Under the pieces are notes generated by a model. That model was given only the letters and a program-made list of their open reading frames with translations, searched no databases and was not told the origin of the DNA. From the IMG/VR virus record IMGVR_UViG_3300036944_000392, positions 1-42,906 of that record: a stretch of DNA of 42,906 nucleotides. One strand, 5' to 3'. Below, piece by piece: positions 8,109 through 16,273 of the stretch. Each line of letters starts with the position of its first letter. The first letter of the stretch is position 1. The position numbers and the translations under genes were made by a program. The stretch comes from a virus.

Positions 8109-9625
8109 TTGAAGTCGAGCTTCCGGACGGAACCATTGCTGAATTTCCTGATGGCACGTCTAACGATGTCATCAAGGGCGTATTGCAGAAGCAGTTTGGA
8201 GGCGGTCAAGGTGCCACACCACAGACAGCAGCACCTGCCGCCGTCCCATCATGGGCAGAGAACATTGACGCCTTCGGGCGCGGTGTAGCCAATGGTGCGT
8301 CCTTTGGATTTGCCGACAACGTCGGCGCAGGCGCTAGGTGGCTTGGCGGCAAGGTTCTACCATGGCAAGAAAACGTCACCTATGATCAGGCCCTTCAGGA
8401 AGTTAAAAACGAAGATCGTGCCGTAGCGGAGGCCAACCCAATGGCCGACATCAGCGGCAATGTTCTTGGCGCATTGGCTACCGCTTCCCGCCTCCCGACC
8501 GTTGCAGGGTCTATGGGCACTAGTGCCATGACCGGCGCAACAGGTCTTGGCGCTCGTGCGCTCTTGGCCGGGGGCGAGGGTGCAGGCTACGGCGCTCTAA
8601 CATCCTTAGGTAACGACCAGGATGTAGGGACAGGCGCACTTATCGGTGGCGGTCTTGGTGTTGCGGGTAGCCTAGCGGGGGATGCCATCCAGGGAGTTGT
8701 GAACGCAAGAACTCAGGCTCGTGCGGTTCCTACCATTGATGACCTAAAGTCCGAAGCAAACACGCTTTACAAAACGGCAGAAGCGCGTGGCGTTGTAGCA
8801 GATGCTGCGGCCACTCAGAACCTTTCCGACAGCGTCCGCAAGATCGCCCGTGACAATGAGTTGATAACGCCGAAAGGCAGGATTTCTGAAGCCTACCCAC
8901 GCGCAAAGGAGGCGATGACGCTTCTGGATGACTACGCTGGCGAGGTGATGAATCCTACCCAGATGCAGGTTGTTCGCGACACCCTTGCTGATGCCCGCAA
9001 TGCTACAGAGGGCAAGGAACGACGCATTGCATCGAAGATGCTGGAGGAGTTTGACAAATTCACCACTCCGCTTGCCCCCGAATTGGACGAAGCCCGCAAG
9101 GTTTCGCAACGCTACATCAAGGCTGGGCAACTTGAAAGGATGCGAGAGCTAGGTGACATTCGCGCTGGCCAGTTCACCAACTCTGGCACCGAAAATGCCA
9201 TGAGGACAGAATATCGTCAGCTTGACCGCGCCATTGCCAAGGGTCAAGAAGCCGGATGGGGACCTGCGGAACGTGAGGCTATCGCCAATGTTTCACGGGG
9301 TACTCCAGGGCAGACTTTAGCGCGGAATGTCGGCAAGCTTGCTCCCACGGGGCCGGTAAGTTTTATGGCTGGCGCGGGGGTCCCCTTTATGGTGGGTAAC
9401 GCTATCGGAGGGCCGGGAACAGGTGCGGCTTCTGCCGCTGTCGCCTCCTCCCTTGGTTATGGCGGTAAGGCCGTTGCCAACTCTATTCAGGCGAGAAACA
9501 TCCAGATTGCTGAATTGCTGGCTAGATCCGGTGGGCAGTTACCGCAAGTGAATGATTCTGGTATAAGAGATGCAGTCGTTCGTGCACTTATTGCGGGCGG
9601 CACTAACCAATTGGCGGGCCAATAA
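8105..9625 (+). CDS. Internal virion / DNA ejection protein
   Basis: A 506-residue protein opening with a short beta-domain (ELPDGTIAEFPDGTSNDVI) that occurs at the start of many podovirus ejection proteins. Residues about 100-200 are Gly/Ala-rich and weakly hydrophobic (NVLGALATASRL; TGALIGGGLGVAGSLAG) and could insert in membrane. A charged helical region follows (EAYPRAKEAMTLLDDYAG), and a second Gly/Ala hydrophobic stretch lies near 420-460. Such alternation is typical of proteins that form a trans-envelope channel. It overlaps its neighbours at both ends (ATGA, TAATG). Confidence 0.7.
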   Translation: MIEVELPDGTIAEFPDGTSNDVIKGVLQKQFGGGQGATPQTAAPAAVPSWAENIDAFGRGVANGASFGFADNVGAGARWLGGKVLPWQENVTYDQALQEVKNEDRAVAEANPMADISGNVLGALATASRLPTVAGSMGTSAMTGATGLGARALLAGGEGAGYGALTSLGNDQDVGTGALIGGGLGVAGSLAGDAIQGVVNARTQARAVPTIDDLKSEANTLYKTAEARGVVADAAATQNLSDSVRKIARDNELITPKGRISEAYPRAKEAMTLLDDYAGEVMNPTQMQVVRDTLADARNATEGKERRIASKMLEEFDKFTTPLAPELDEARKVSQRYIKAGQLERMRELGDIRAGQFTNSGTENAMRTEYRQLDRAIAKGQEAGWGPAEREAIANVSRGTPGQTLARNVGKLAPTGPVSFMAGAGVPFMVGNAIGGPGTGAASAAVASSLGYGGKAVANSIQARNIQIAELLARSGGQLPQVNDSGIRDAVVRALIAGGTNQLAGQ

Positions 9626-9912
9626 TGCCATACGACAGTTACGGAACCTACAGCCTACCCTCAACATATTTCGTAGAGGTTGGCGATGATGTGTTGCCTA
9701 TCCAGCACAACCCCCCGCTGGAGGACATTCGTGCTGCCCTGTCGAGCGTGATGGTCCGTGATGGACGTGCAGCGGCAACGGGGAACTGGAGCATGGGTGG
9801 GTATAAAATAACCAATGTCCTAGCTGGGGATGCGCCGGGAGATGTTGTCACCAACAGCCAACTTGGCGATATGGAAAACGACGCCTATTTCTTCGGCATG
9901 ACGGGCGGTTGA
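9625..9912 (+). CDS. Fibre-anchoring small tail protein
   Basis: A 95-residue protein. Its core (about residues 10-70) has the pattern seen at the N-terminus of many tail fibres: YFVEVGDDVLPIQHNPPLEDIRA, then MVRDGRAAATGNWSMGGYKITNV. Here it is a separate gene ahead of the long fibre, so it may be an adaptor that anchors the fibre to the tail. It starts at a TAATG overlap. Confidence 0.65.
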   Translation: MPYDSYGTYSLPSTYFVEVGDDVLPIQHNPPLEDIRAALSSVMVRDGRAAATGNWSMGGYKITNVLAGDAPGDVVTNSQLGDMENDAYFFGMTGG

Positions 9913-9913
9913 T

Positions 9914-10114
9914 ATGAGGAAGTTCGTAAAACCTGGAAACATGGTAAAGTGGCGGCGGCGTGATGTCGTTGTTCCTTTCCCGTGGCTTCTGGGTGGACCA
10001 ATGCCGCAGCTAGGCCCGAACCAGTTCTATCTTACGGATGAAGATGGAGCGTATTTGCAGGATGATCAGGGAAACTATCTGATCGGGGAACGCGGAGACT
10101 TTAATGGCCGGTGA
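9914..10114 (+). CDS. 66-residue protein between fibre genes
   Basis: A small protein with a basic N-terminus (MVKWRRRD) and a short repeat-like C-terminus (YLTDEDGAYLQDDQGNYLIGE). It sits one base after the adaptor gene and overlaps the fibre gene by 11 bases. The YLTDEDGxYLQDDxGNYL repeat occurs near the N-terminus of many fibre-region phage proteins. Likely a minor tail component; function not established. Confidence 0.6.
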   Translation: MRKFVKPGNMVKWRRRDVVVPFPWLLGGPMPQLGPNQFYLTDEDGAYLQDDQGNYLIGERGDFNGR

Positions 10115-11489
10115 TATCACAACCCGCACCCTATCGGATTACTTTTCCAAGCTTCCTGCGGGGCCTTCGGAGCGGGTGGTTACGGATGACCTAAAGAGGA
10201 TGGCAACCGCCAACTTTGAACAGGCATCCGAGTGGGCAGAGGTAGCACGCACGGGAAGCTTCAATGATCTTGTAGATGTCCCGCCGTTTCCAGATGCGCA
10301 GGTCAATGCGGATTGGAATTCTGTGGGTGGCGCTTCAGAGATCCTGAACAAACCTGTTCTAGGTGGCGCAGCCGCTTTGAGTGTGGGCACCACTGCCGGA
10401 ACCGTCGCGGCGGGTAACGATAGCCGTATTGTCGCTGCTGTTCCGAACACTCGTTCTGTGATCGCGGGCACAGGTTTGTCAGGCGGCGGGCCTCTATCGG
10501 CAAACGTCACTCTGGCGCTGTCTAGCACTTCGCAAGCCGCGTTGGAACTGGCAGGGTCAGCATTGCAGTTCGATGATGTAGGAGACATGGCCTTTAAGGA
10601 TAAGGTCTATGTCGAGGATATTGCTGCCTCCGGTCTTCCTGATGCGACTACGTTCCTGCGGGGGGATGGCCAGTGGCGCGATATTGGAGAGGATTTTGGC
10701 GTCCTCGATATCACCGCTGGGGAAAACATCTCCATTGACAAGACGGACCCGCAGAATCCTATCATCAGCGCGGTTGGGGGCGCATCCGGTGGGCAGGTTA
10801 ACACGGTCGTTGGTGGCACTTCTATTACCGTTGATTCCACAGACCCAATAAACCCAATTGTGTCTGCTACTGTCGGGACAGCGGCGGGTACGGTAGCTGC
10901 TGGTAACGATACCAGGATTGTCAACGCTACACCCAATACACGGACGATTACCGCAGGTACGGGGCTTACGGGCGGTGGCAACCTCACGGCCAATCGGACT
11001 TTGGCTCTTTCCACTGACAGCATTGCATCCTTGGCTGCTGCGGATACCGCCGTGCAGCCTGTGGATCTGGCCTCTGTTGCGACTTCCGGCTCCTATAATG
11101 ACCTTTCCGGCCTGCCCACGCTCGGAACGGCAGCAGCGCAGGATACGACGGCGTTTGCGCCATCTTCGCATGTGGGCGCTGGTGGAACAGCCCATGCTGT
11201 CGTTACCACATCCGTTAACGGGTTTATGTCGTCTGCTGATAAGACGAAGCTGGATAGTGTTTCGTCGGGGGCGGCGGTTACTTCCGTCGCGGGCAAGACT
11301 GGCGTTGTCACCTTAGCAAAAGCCGATGTGGGTCTTGCCAACGTCGATAATACCTCAGACGCAAACAAACCCGTGTCAACGGCAACACAGACCGCCCTAG
11401 ATCTGAAGGCAAACGCGGCCACGACATATACAAAAACAGAAATCGATAATATGATGAGTGACCAGTATTGGTACTCCGTAGTTATGTAA
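10104..11489 (+). CDS. Tail fibre protein
   Basis: A 461-residue fibre. It contains repeated modules typical of phage fibres, twice GTVAAGNDxRIV followed by TITAGTGLTGGGxLxANxTLALS (about residues 95-155 and 255-300), and a C-terminal region of trimeric-stalk type (SSADKTKLDSV; KADVGLANVDNTSDANKPVS; TYTKTEIDNM). No depolymerase motif is visible. The N-terminal ~60 residues probably bind the tail. The short C-terminus after TEIDNM suggests that the tip is supplied by the downstream small genes. Confidence 0.8.
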   Translation: MAGDITTRTLSDYFSKLPAGPSERVVTDDLKRMATANFEQASEWAEVARTGSFNDLVDVPPFPDAQVNADWNSVGGASEILNKPVLGGAAALSVGTTAGTVAAGNDSRIVAAVPNTRSVIAGTGLSGGGPLSANVTLALSSTSQAALELAGSALQFDDVGDMAFKDKVYVEDIAASGLPDATTFLRGDGQWRDIGEDFGVLDITAGENISIDKTDPQNPIISAVGGASGGQVNTVVGGTSITVDSTDPINPIVSATVGTAAGTVAAGNDTRIVNATPNTRTITAGTGLTGGGNLTANRTLALSTDSIASLAAADTAVQPVDLASVATSGSYNDLSGLPTLGTAAAQDTTAFAPSSHVGAGGTAHAVVTTSVNGFMSSADKTKLDSVSSGAAVTSVAGKTGVVTLAKADVGLANVDNTSDANKPVSTATQTALDLKANAATTYTKTEIDNMMSDQYWYSVVM

Positions 11490-11502
11490 GGACGAACCTA
11501 CA

Positions 11503-11817
11503 ATGAGCACACCCAATAACGCCCGTGCAGTTCTCACAACGGCTGCGGCAGACATTTACACCGCCCCGGCTGGTGGCGCTAAGATTACCATGATCCAGGT
11601 GGCGAACGTCGCTGCTACGGCAGATGTCGATGTAACTGTGCAGTGGCTCACGTCGGCTGCTGCGGTAACGCGGCTTTGCTTCAATTCCACGGTTGCCAAC
11701 AAGGATTCCCTGTCCGTTCCTGCCGGTGGCCTTATCCTGAAGGCTGGAGAGAAGATCCAGGCGCTGGCTTCTGCTACGACATCAGCAGAGATCACCGTTT
11801 GCGCCTTGGAGGGCTGA
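11503..11817 (+). CDS. Small beta-rich tail-region protein
   Basis: A 104-residue Ala/Thr/Val-rich protein, predicted all-beta, resembling short proteins found next to fibre genes in many podoviruses and siphoviruses (MSTPNNARAVLTTAAADIYTAP; AGEKIQALASATTSAEITVCALEG). It has no signal or membrane segment. It lies 13 bases after the fibre gene with a GGA-type binding site. Probably a virion decoration or fibre-associated protein. Confidence 0.65.
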   Translation: MSTPNNARAVLTTAAADIYTAPAGGAKITMIQVANVAATADVDVTVQWLTSAAAVTRLCFNSTVANKDSLSVPAGGLILKAGEKIQALASATTSAEITVCALEG

Positions 11818-11820
11818 CAT

Positions 11821-12459
11821 ATGCCTAGATTTAAGCAGCCTTTGTCGGGGCTTTCGCGGCTGAGTGATCGCGTGGGGGGTGGGGACGGCGCTCTGAGACT
11901 TGTATATCAGCTTCAAGGCGCTTCTGGGACAATATCCGTCGGTATAGATGGTTCTGTTGTAGATGTTGACGATTTAGTTTTAGTCTTTGCTGTGTCATCC
12001 AGCACGTTAACGCCAAGTATTCCAGGGGGGTTTGGTTATGTTGACTTGGGTACAATAGGTACGTCTTCCGGTATCGTGAGGGCAGCGTACCGGCCAGCTT
12101 TTGCTGGAGAAACGGCTACAGGTTCTTTCGCAAATTCTCAGTATGTAAGCGTTATGGCATTTAGAAATCACAATGGAATTGGCCAGTTACTTACTACGTC
12201 TTTAGCAAGTTCTACCTCTAGTCCAAATATTGGAACATTGTCGGGCGCAACAAAAGGCTCTAGGATCGCCGTAGGTACAAATTCAAATTTTTCTGCCGCT
12301 AGAGTACCTGGAGAGGCTGCGGTTTTTGGGTCCACAGGCAAGATCGGCATATCAGTTAACCCTATGGAAAGCGCGGGAAGTTTCGGCGGCGCACAATTCA
12401 CGACTGCGTCGGCACCAGCACAACAGAATTTCTTTGGGGTGGAGGTACTCGCAGCATGA
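11821..12459 (+). CDS. Receptor-binding candidate, AT-richer than neighbours
   Basis: A 212-residue Ser/Gly/Thr-rich beta protein of unknown function. From about 11880 to 12440 the DNA is visibly richer in A and T and uses codons (TTA, ATA, TCT) rare in flanking genes, which suggests recent acquisition. Recently swapped genes in fibre clusters often encode the receptor-binding tip. The N-terminus (MPRFKQPLSGLSRLSD) is basic. It overlaps the next gene by 4 bases. Confidence 0.6.
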   Translation: MPRFKQPLSGLSRLSDRVGGGDGALRLVYQLQGASGTISVGIDGSVVDVDDLVLVFAVSSSTLTPSIPGGFGYVDLGTIGTSSGIVRAAYRPAFAGETATGSFANSQYVSVMAFRNHNGIGQLLTTSLASSTSSPNIGTLSGATKGSRIAVGTNSNFSAARVPGEAAVFGSTGKIGISVNPMESAGSFGGAQFTTASAPAQQNFFGVEVLAA

Positions 12460-12986
12460 CCCTCTACTCCCTCAACGGCTCCTATCCCGCACCGCTTCCG
12501 TTCCGCATCTACATGATCGATGGCGCGTCCCGCACTGACCCCAGCACGTTTACGCCAGAGGAGATTTCGGAGGCGGGGTATGTTGAGGCTCCTTCCCAGC
12601 CTACTTATGACCCTTCCCAGAAGACGCTAGGGTGGGATGGTGTAAACTGGACGCTTACAGATTCCGTTCCTCCTGTTGTGGAGCCTACGCCACCAGCTTT
12701 GTATGCGGCGGGACAGCTTCAAATCACCGATATGGAAGTAACAGGTCTTGAGGTAAACTCTCGATTTGGCGGGGCGTTCTGGGTTGATACCGGGACATAT
12801 ATTGTTTTCTTCGCGGACCCACAGCCTGACACGGATTATATTGTGATGGCTACCGCAGGGCCTTTTACTGCCTATGTCACACCAACAGAAAAGTATGAAG
12901 ATTTCTTCACTCTGACCGTCATCAATTCGGCAGGACAGCCCACGGATGCCGATTTCGTTAACCTTTCAATTCTGAGGGCTTCATAA
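12456..12986 (+). CDS. Tail-region protein with a fibre-type N-terminal module
   Basis: A 176-residue protein. The N-terminal half (IDGASRTDPSTFTPEEI, then AGYVEAPSQPTYDPSQKTLGWDGVNW) matches a module common in tail fibre assembly and tip proteins that line up short Trp-containing repeats. The C-terminal half is a beta sandwich-like region. It overlaps the previous gene by 4 bases and the next by one. Likely a tip or chaperone component. Confidence 0.6.
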   Translation: MTLYSLNGSYPAPLPFRIYMIDGASRTDPSTFTPEEISEAGYVEAPSQPTYDPSQKTLGWDGVNWTLTDSVPPVVEPTPPALYAAGQLQITDMEVTGLEVNSRFGGAFWVDTGTYIVFFADPQPDTDYIVMATAGPFTAYVTPTEKYEDFFTLTVINSAGQPTDADFVNLSILRAS

Positions 12987-13273
12987 TGGGGACCACCATG
13001 CCAAAGCTTATCTGCTCCAAGACTATCAACGGCGTTACTGCTGTTCGCAATATCACCACAGCCTCTGGTAACCAGGGGCTTTATGTCAGGACCATTGTCG
13101 GCGTCGGCAATCCATTCTGGTGGTTTAATTCCATTCCTCCAGGCGTTGTGATCGGTGCAGACTTCACCAATGCGCCCATCTGCACGTCCGACACCACGGT
13201 AAACAACACGCTTATCAGCCAGATTACGGCGCAGCCTGAAGACGTGATTATCTATCAGCAGGCGGAAGAGTAA
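12986..13273 (+). CDS. Small tail-region protein, 95 aa
   Basis: A 95-residue beta-rich protein of unknown function, last of the fibre cluster and 6 bases before the endolysin. Starts at ATG 12986 (TAATG overlap with the preceding stop) or at the in-frame ATG 12998. Two Cys (near residues 8 and 66) and no signal peptide. Confidence 0.6.
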   Translation: MGTTMPKLICSKTINGVTAVRNITTASGNQGLYVRTIVGVGNPFWWFNSIPPGVVIGADFTNAPICTSDTTVNNTLISQITAQPEDVIIYQQAEE

Positions 13274-13279
13274 CCGCTC

Positions 13280-14086
13280 ATGACAATGAATCGCGCCAAA
13301 TTCTATACCGCTCTACGCCGTAAATCTTCCGGAGTTTTCGGCAGTAAGCTAGGGCAGTCGCAGGTAGAGGGTATGGAGGGCATTCTTGATGCCTTCGTTA
13401 CTCATGGCGACGGGCGCGACAAGACACTGGCATATGCACTTGCTACAGCCTATCACGAGACCGGGGCAAAGATGGTCCCGGTTCGTGAAGGGTTTGCGTC
13501 CACTGACAAGGCCGCACGGCGTATCGTAGCCAAGCGCAAGTATGGCGTTCCCACGGGGAAGTACGGCCACGTCTACTATGGGCGTGGTCACGTCCAGTTG
13601 ACGTGGGAGGAGAATTACAAACGATCCTCAGAGGATGCCCGTTATGATCTGGTGTCCTATCCAGACAAGATGCTAGATCCGGTCATCTCCGCCCGTGTTC
13701 TCATCAAGGGGCTGCTGGATGGCCGCTGGAACGGAAAGGGGAAGGGGATTGCGTTCTACCTTCCTACCTCGGGAGCCGATGATTTGCGCAATGCCCGCAG
13801 GACCGTCAACATCACGGACAAATGGGACATGATCGGCGGATATTACAAGGCGTTCCTGGCCGCTATCCGGGAGGCTGGGGGCGTCCCTGTGGCTGTTCCT
13901 AAGCCTATGGCGAAGGTGCCTATTACAATTCCTGCCAATTCGCCAGAGCCATACACGGTTCCTAAGCCGCCGACAAAGACAACCACAGCCGCCGCAGCCG
14001 GGGGCATAGTTGCCGCCCTTGCAGCCGGGGCCGCGTTCTTCTCTAACCTGCCGTGCCAGTGGTTCGGCGTAATGTGTGGGCCATAA
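13280..14086 (+). CDS. GH19-type endolysin with C-terminal membrane segment
   Basis: A 268-residue peptidoglycan hydrolase of the chitinase-like GH19 fold. HETG at residues 59-62 supplies the predicted catalytic Glu60, and YYGRGHVQLTW (99-109) is the substrate-groove motif. A Pro-rich linker (about 205-232) leads to a hydrophobic Ala/Gly stretch (234-254) followed by a short Cys-containing tail (CQWFGVMC). Most GH19 endolysins are soluble; a C-terminal membrane segment would tether the enzyme to the inner membrane. The start at 13280 has a second in-frame ATG two codons later. It heads the lysis cassette. Confidence 0.85.
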   Translation: MTMNRAKFYTALRRKSSGVFGSKLGQSQVEGMEGILDAFVTHGDGRDKTLAYALATAYHETGAKMVPVREGFASTDKAARRIVAKRKYGVPTGKYGHVYYGRGHVQLTWEENYKRSSEDARYDLVSYPDKMLDPVISARVLIKGLLDGRWNGKGKGIAFYLPTSGADDLRNARRTVNITDKWDMIGGYYKAFLAAIREAGGVPVAVPKPMAKVPITIPANSPEPYTVPKPPTKTTTAAAAGGIVAALAAGAAFFSNLPCQWFGVMCGP

Positions 14087-14090
14087 CGAG

Positions 14091-14330
14091 ATGACCATAT
14101 CTGGCATATTCAAAACCATTGCCCGCTGGCGTACCTGGGTAGTCAATCTTGTCCTTGTGGCCATCACACTCGCTCCTGAAGTCCTGTCGGCTCCGGAGAT
14201 CCTGGCTATCGTGCCGCCCGATTTCCAGCGATACTTCTTGGCGTTCTTGTTCTTGGTCAATATCTGGATGCGTCCTCGGAAGGCCGTTCTTCCGTCAGAC
14301 CCAGAGGTGAAAAATGCTAAACTGGCTTAA
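14091..14330 (+). CDS. Holin candidate (two membrane segments)
   Basis: A 79-residue protein with hydrophobic segments at about 15-31 (WVVNLVLVAITLAPEVL) and 45-62 (FQRYFLAFLFLVNIW), a short loop containing VPPD, and a basic tail. This is the size and topology of class II holins and resembles the DUF7940-like small membrane proteins of alphaproteobacterial phages. ATG 14091 is preferred over the upstream GTG at 14076, which overlaps the endolysin stop. It overlaps the spanin gene by 17 bases. Confidence 0.65.
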   Translation: MTISGIFKTIARWRTWVVNLVLVAITLAPEVLSAPEILAIVPPDFQRYFLAFLFLVNIWMRPRKAVLPSDPEVKNAKLA

Positions 14331-14556
14331 TATCGGTATTGGCGCCTTGGTAGGTGGCCTATTGGCGTTTGGTCCTGTGTATTTCTATGGTAAAAGTGTT
14401 GGCAAGTCCGACCTGATAGCGCAACTACAGGAAGACCGCGCAAGGATCGTAAAGGATGGGAAACAGGTTGATGAGAGCGTTTACACTTCGGATGACGCTA
14501 GTCTCTGTATCCTGCTTGGTGGTTGTGGGGTGCCAGACCCGCCCCATCCTGACTAG
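14314..14556 (+). CDS. Inner-membrane spanin (Rz-like)
   Basis: An 80-residue protein with an N-terminal transmembrane helix (about 5-25, IGIGALVGGLLAFGPVYFYG) then a charged helical periplasmic part (DLIAQLQEDRARIVKDGKQ) that could form a coiled coil. The next gene begins inside it in another frame and encodes a lipoprotein, the classical Rz/Rz1 arrangement. It is shorter than lambda Rz (153 residues). It ends in TAG. Confidence 0.75.
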   Translation: MLNWLNIGIGALVGGLLAFGPVYFYGKSVGKSDLIAQLQEDRARIVKDGKQVDESVYTSDDASLCILLGGCGVPDPPHPD

Positions 14557-14683
14557 CGCGTGTGACGTTCTTGTGCCCATCAATCCGAATCCAGAGACGA
14601 ATTCCTATCTTGTTGAGAACGACAGGAGTGTGGCTGTATCTATTGCCCGTCACCGTGGAAGATTCGAACAAGCGGGCTGCTGA
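14456..14683 (+). CDS. Outer-membrane lipoprotein spanin (Rz1-like)
   Basis: A 75-residue protein (70 from the alternative ATG at 14471) that begins within the Rz-like gene in a different frame. Its N-terminus has a basic start, a hydrophobic run (LVSVSCLVVV) and a lipobox ending VVGC, so signal peptidase II should leave a lipidated Cys. The mature part contains several Pro residues, as expected of Rz1. With the Rz-like protein it should fuse the inner and outer membranes at lysis. Confidence 0.75.
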   Translation: MGNRLMRAFTLRMTLVSVSCLVVVGCQTRPILTSACDVLVPINPNPETNSYLVENDRSVAVSIARHRGRFEQAGC

Positions 14684-14907
14684 TGTCACTAGATGCGCTT
14701 GTAGACAGGTTCTGGGAGGCGGGAGGCATATGGGCAGTCATATGCTTCCTTTTGTCCGTTGTGATCGTTTACATGTACAAGGCGCGTGAGAAGTCCCAGA
14801 ATGAGCATGTAGAAACCCTGAAAGCGGTTCTTCCATTGATGGAAAAGTTCGAATCCACCATGAAGACAGCCCTTAGTGTTGTATCCAAATCCCGGAGCGA
14901 CAGGTGA
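14683..14907 (+). CDS. Single-span membrane protein of the lysis cassette
   Basis: A 74-residue protein with one transmembrane helix (about 15-32, GIWAVICFLLSVVIVYMY) and a charged C-terminal helix. Begins at a TGATG overlap with the spanin gene. It could be a second holin-like or antiholin component; no family recognised. Confidence 0.6.
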   Translation: MSLDALVDRFWEAGGIWAVICFLLSVVIVYMYKAREKSQNEHVETLKAVLPLMEKFESTMKTALSVVSKSRSDR

Positions 14908-15092
14908 CAGCTATGGGCATCCTTGGATGGATCACGAACAAGAAGGTGGAGGATGAGAAGCGCCAGCTTCGATCCCAACTGACTAAATCCATAATGGATT
15001 TCGAACACAGACGTTGTGAAATAGAAAAAGTAGCCGACGACGTAATGAAGATTATGAGACACCGCAGGAGCGATGGGCGTGAAGAGACTTAG
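14904..15092 (+). CDS. Small charged coiled-coil protein, 62 aa
   Basis: A 62-residue, highly charged helical protein (KKVEDEKRQLRSQLTKSI). Start GTG at 14904 overlaps the previous stop; ATG 14913 is an alternative. No membrane segment. It overlaps the following gene by 20 bases. Function unknown. Confidence 0.5.
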   Translation: MTAMGILGWITNKKVEDEKRQLRSQLTKSIMDFEHRRCEIEKVADDVMKIMRHRRSDGREET

Positions 15093-15771
15093 AACATCCA
15101 TCGTTGCGTGGTCAGGCGCTGCCGCTATGGCGTCTTTCGGTATTCTGTATCAAGTCATGCCATACCAAGCGATGCTGGATCTTGCGCTTAGTCTGGCGCT
15201 GGGTGCGGCATTGGCCACGGTTGTTCGCTATTCTGTGGATGCATTACGTTCCATGAGAGACGGCAGGGCAGGGGCGAACTTCCTGATTGCCGCCGTGTTC
15301 TCCATCGCCATGGTTATCTTGGTGCAGAGGACTTGGGTGCTGGTCCTGAGTGCCTACGGTAGGCCAGACTGGCTTACGGATTCTTCCATGACCATCTTCA
15401 TCCCCTGGATGCTGGCGTGGGCTGTGTCCATGGCCTTTATCGCTCCAGACGTGGACGACTACAACGTAGGTGAGCGCCGAGGCGTGTGGAAGAGTGTGGC
15501 GCTGTTTATGGGTGGTGCAATTGCGGGGTTTGTGCTGGCTTCGTCGTTTCGGGCGGGGGAATTGGGGCCGCGTGTTGGGGAGTTGGTGCAGAAGGTGAAT
15601 GGCCGTCCTGCATGTACAGCTAGGGAGCATGTATGGGTGTCCTCCCATGGCGTCTACCATACTGCAACAAGCCCTTACAGAGCAATGGTTGTACCAGAAT
15701 GGTGCTTCTCCAGTGTGGCAGAGGCCGAAGCTAAGGGGTTCCGGCCTCCTGTGTCTACCGCGAAGCCTTAG
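15073..15771 (+). CDS. Multi-span inner-membrane protein
   Basis: A 232-residue protein with about five hydrophobic segments: 8-27, 30-50, 65-87, 105-125 and 140-162. A C-terminal soluble part has two Cys (TAREHVWVSSHGVYH; PEWCFSSVAEAEAKGF). The gene is last in the rightward late unit and ends in TAG. A GTG at 15079 is the better start by spacing, since AGGAG ends 8 bases before it; the ATG at 15073 is only 2 bases from the site. Function unknown; superinfection exclusion or lysis timing are possibilities. Confidence 0.65.
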   Translation: MGVKRLRTSIVAWSGAAAMASFGILYQVMPYQAMLDLALSLALGAALATVVRYSVDALRSMRDGRAGANFLIAAVFSIAMVILVQRTWVLVLSAYGRPDWLTDSSMTIFIPWMLAWAVSMAFIAPDVDDYNVGERRGVWKSVALFMGGAIAGFVLASSFRAGELGPRVGELVQKVNGRPACTAREHVWVSSHGVYHTATSPYRAMVVPEWCFSSVAEAEAKGFRPPVSTAKP

Positions 15772-15868
15772 CAGCCACCCGCTCCAGATCCTTCGTAACC
15801 CACCAGAAGAAGCCAATGGGCAGGCTCATGGCCATGAATAGGTGGCCAAGTTGATCAATCAATGACAT
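15755..15868 (-). CDS. 37-residue membrane-active miniprotein
   Basis: A short leftward frame starting inside the 3-prime end of the 15855-15992 gene (14-base overlap). Residues 8-25 (HLFMAMSLPIGFFWWV) are hydrophobic with a basic C-terminus. It runs 17 bases into the end of the opposite-strand gene. Support is the tight coupling and hydrophobic profile; no family. Confidence 0.4.
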   Translation of the reverse strand: MSLIDQLGHLFMAMSLPIGFFWWVTKDLERVAAKASR

Positions 15869-15992
15869 AGCCGTTTACCTCTTGGTTCTTCAGATCGTGT
15901 TCTGCCTGCTGGTGTTCAGCGACGACCAGGCCCCAGATCATAATGGCTCCGAACAAAAAAACCATCACGATACTTCCCTGGAAATTCAACAT
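15855..15992 (-). CDS. 45-residue single-span membrane miniprotein
   Basis: A 45-residue frame starting at ATGTTGA, which overlaps the stop of the upstream gene; AAGGAG inside that gene is 8 bases before the start. Residues 7-25 form a transmembrane helix (SIVMVFLFGAIMIWGLVVA), followed by a His/Gln/Glu-rich tail. Likely an inner-membrane protein. Function unknown. Confidence 0.5.
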   Translation of the reverse strand: MLNFQGSIVMVFLFGAIMIWGLVVAEHQQAEHDLKNQEVNGYVID

Positions 15993-16273
15993 ACCCCCAT
16001 CTCCTTCTCAAACTCACACCAGTGAAGCTCGGCGTCCTTGGACTGCTGCTCCAGCTTGTGGCTGATAACCTGGAACACGAACGTGGACAGTGAGGGTATG
16101 TAGGGGTTGATGTCCTTGCGGTAGAACCACTTGTCGTGGCCGTCCAGCTTGATCCCGGACACGAAGAATTCGCCTTCGTAGCCTTCTCCGCAGCTTGTCA
16201 GGAGGGCGGTTCCAGAGGCTAGAAGCCCTTCGCCCATGACGTGGATTTCTTCGAATTGGTATTCGGTTTCCAT
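15986..16273 (-). CDS. Hypothetical protein, 95 aa
   Basis: A 95-residue soluble, beta-then-helix protein of unknown function (EYQFEEIHVMGEG; then CEGEGY-like Cys near residue 28; FQVISHKLEQQSKDAELHWCEFEKE). AGGAG lies before ATG 16273. It is the second gene after the promoter at 16525-16553, 16 bases after the 68-residue gene. Confidence 0.65.
   Translation of the reverse strand: METEYQFEEIHVMGEGLLASGTALLTSCGEGYEGEFFVSGIKLDGHDKWFYRKDINPYIPSLSTFVFQVISHKLEQQSKDAELHWCEFEKEMGVC

Noticed and set aside
10557-11195. 212-codon minus-strand frame within the fibre gene
   Set aside because: Shadow of repetitive fibre coding sequence; Arg/Ser-rich with no binding site.
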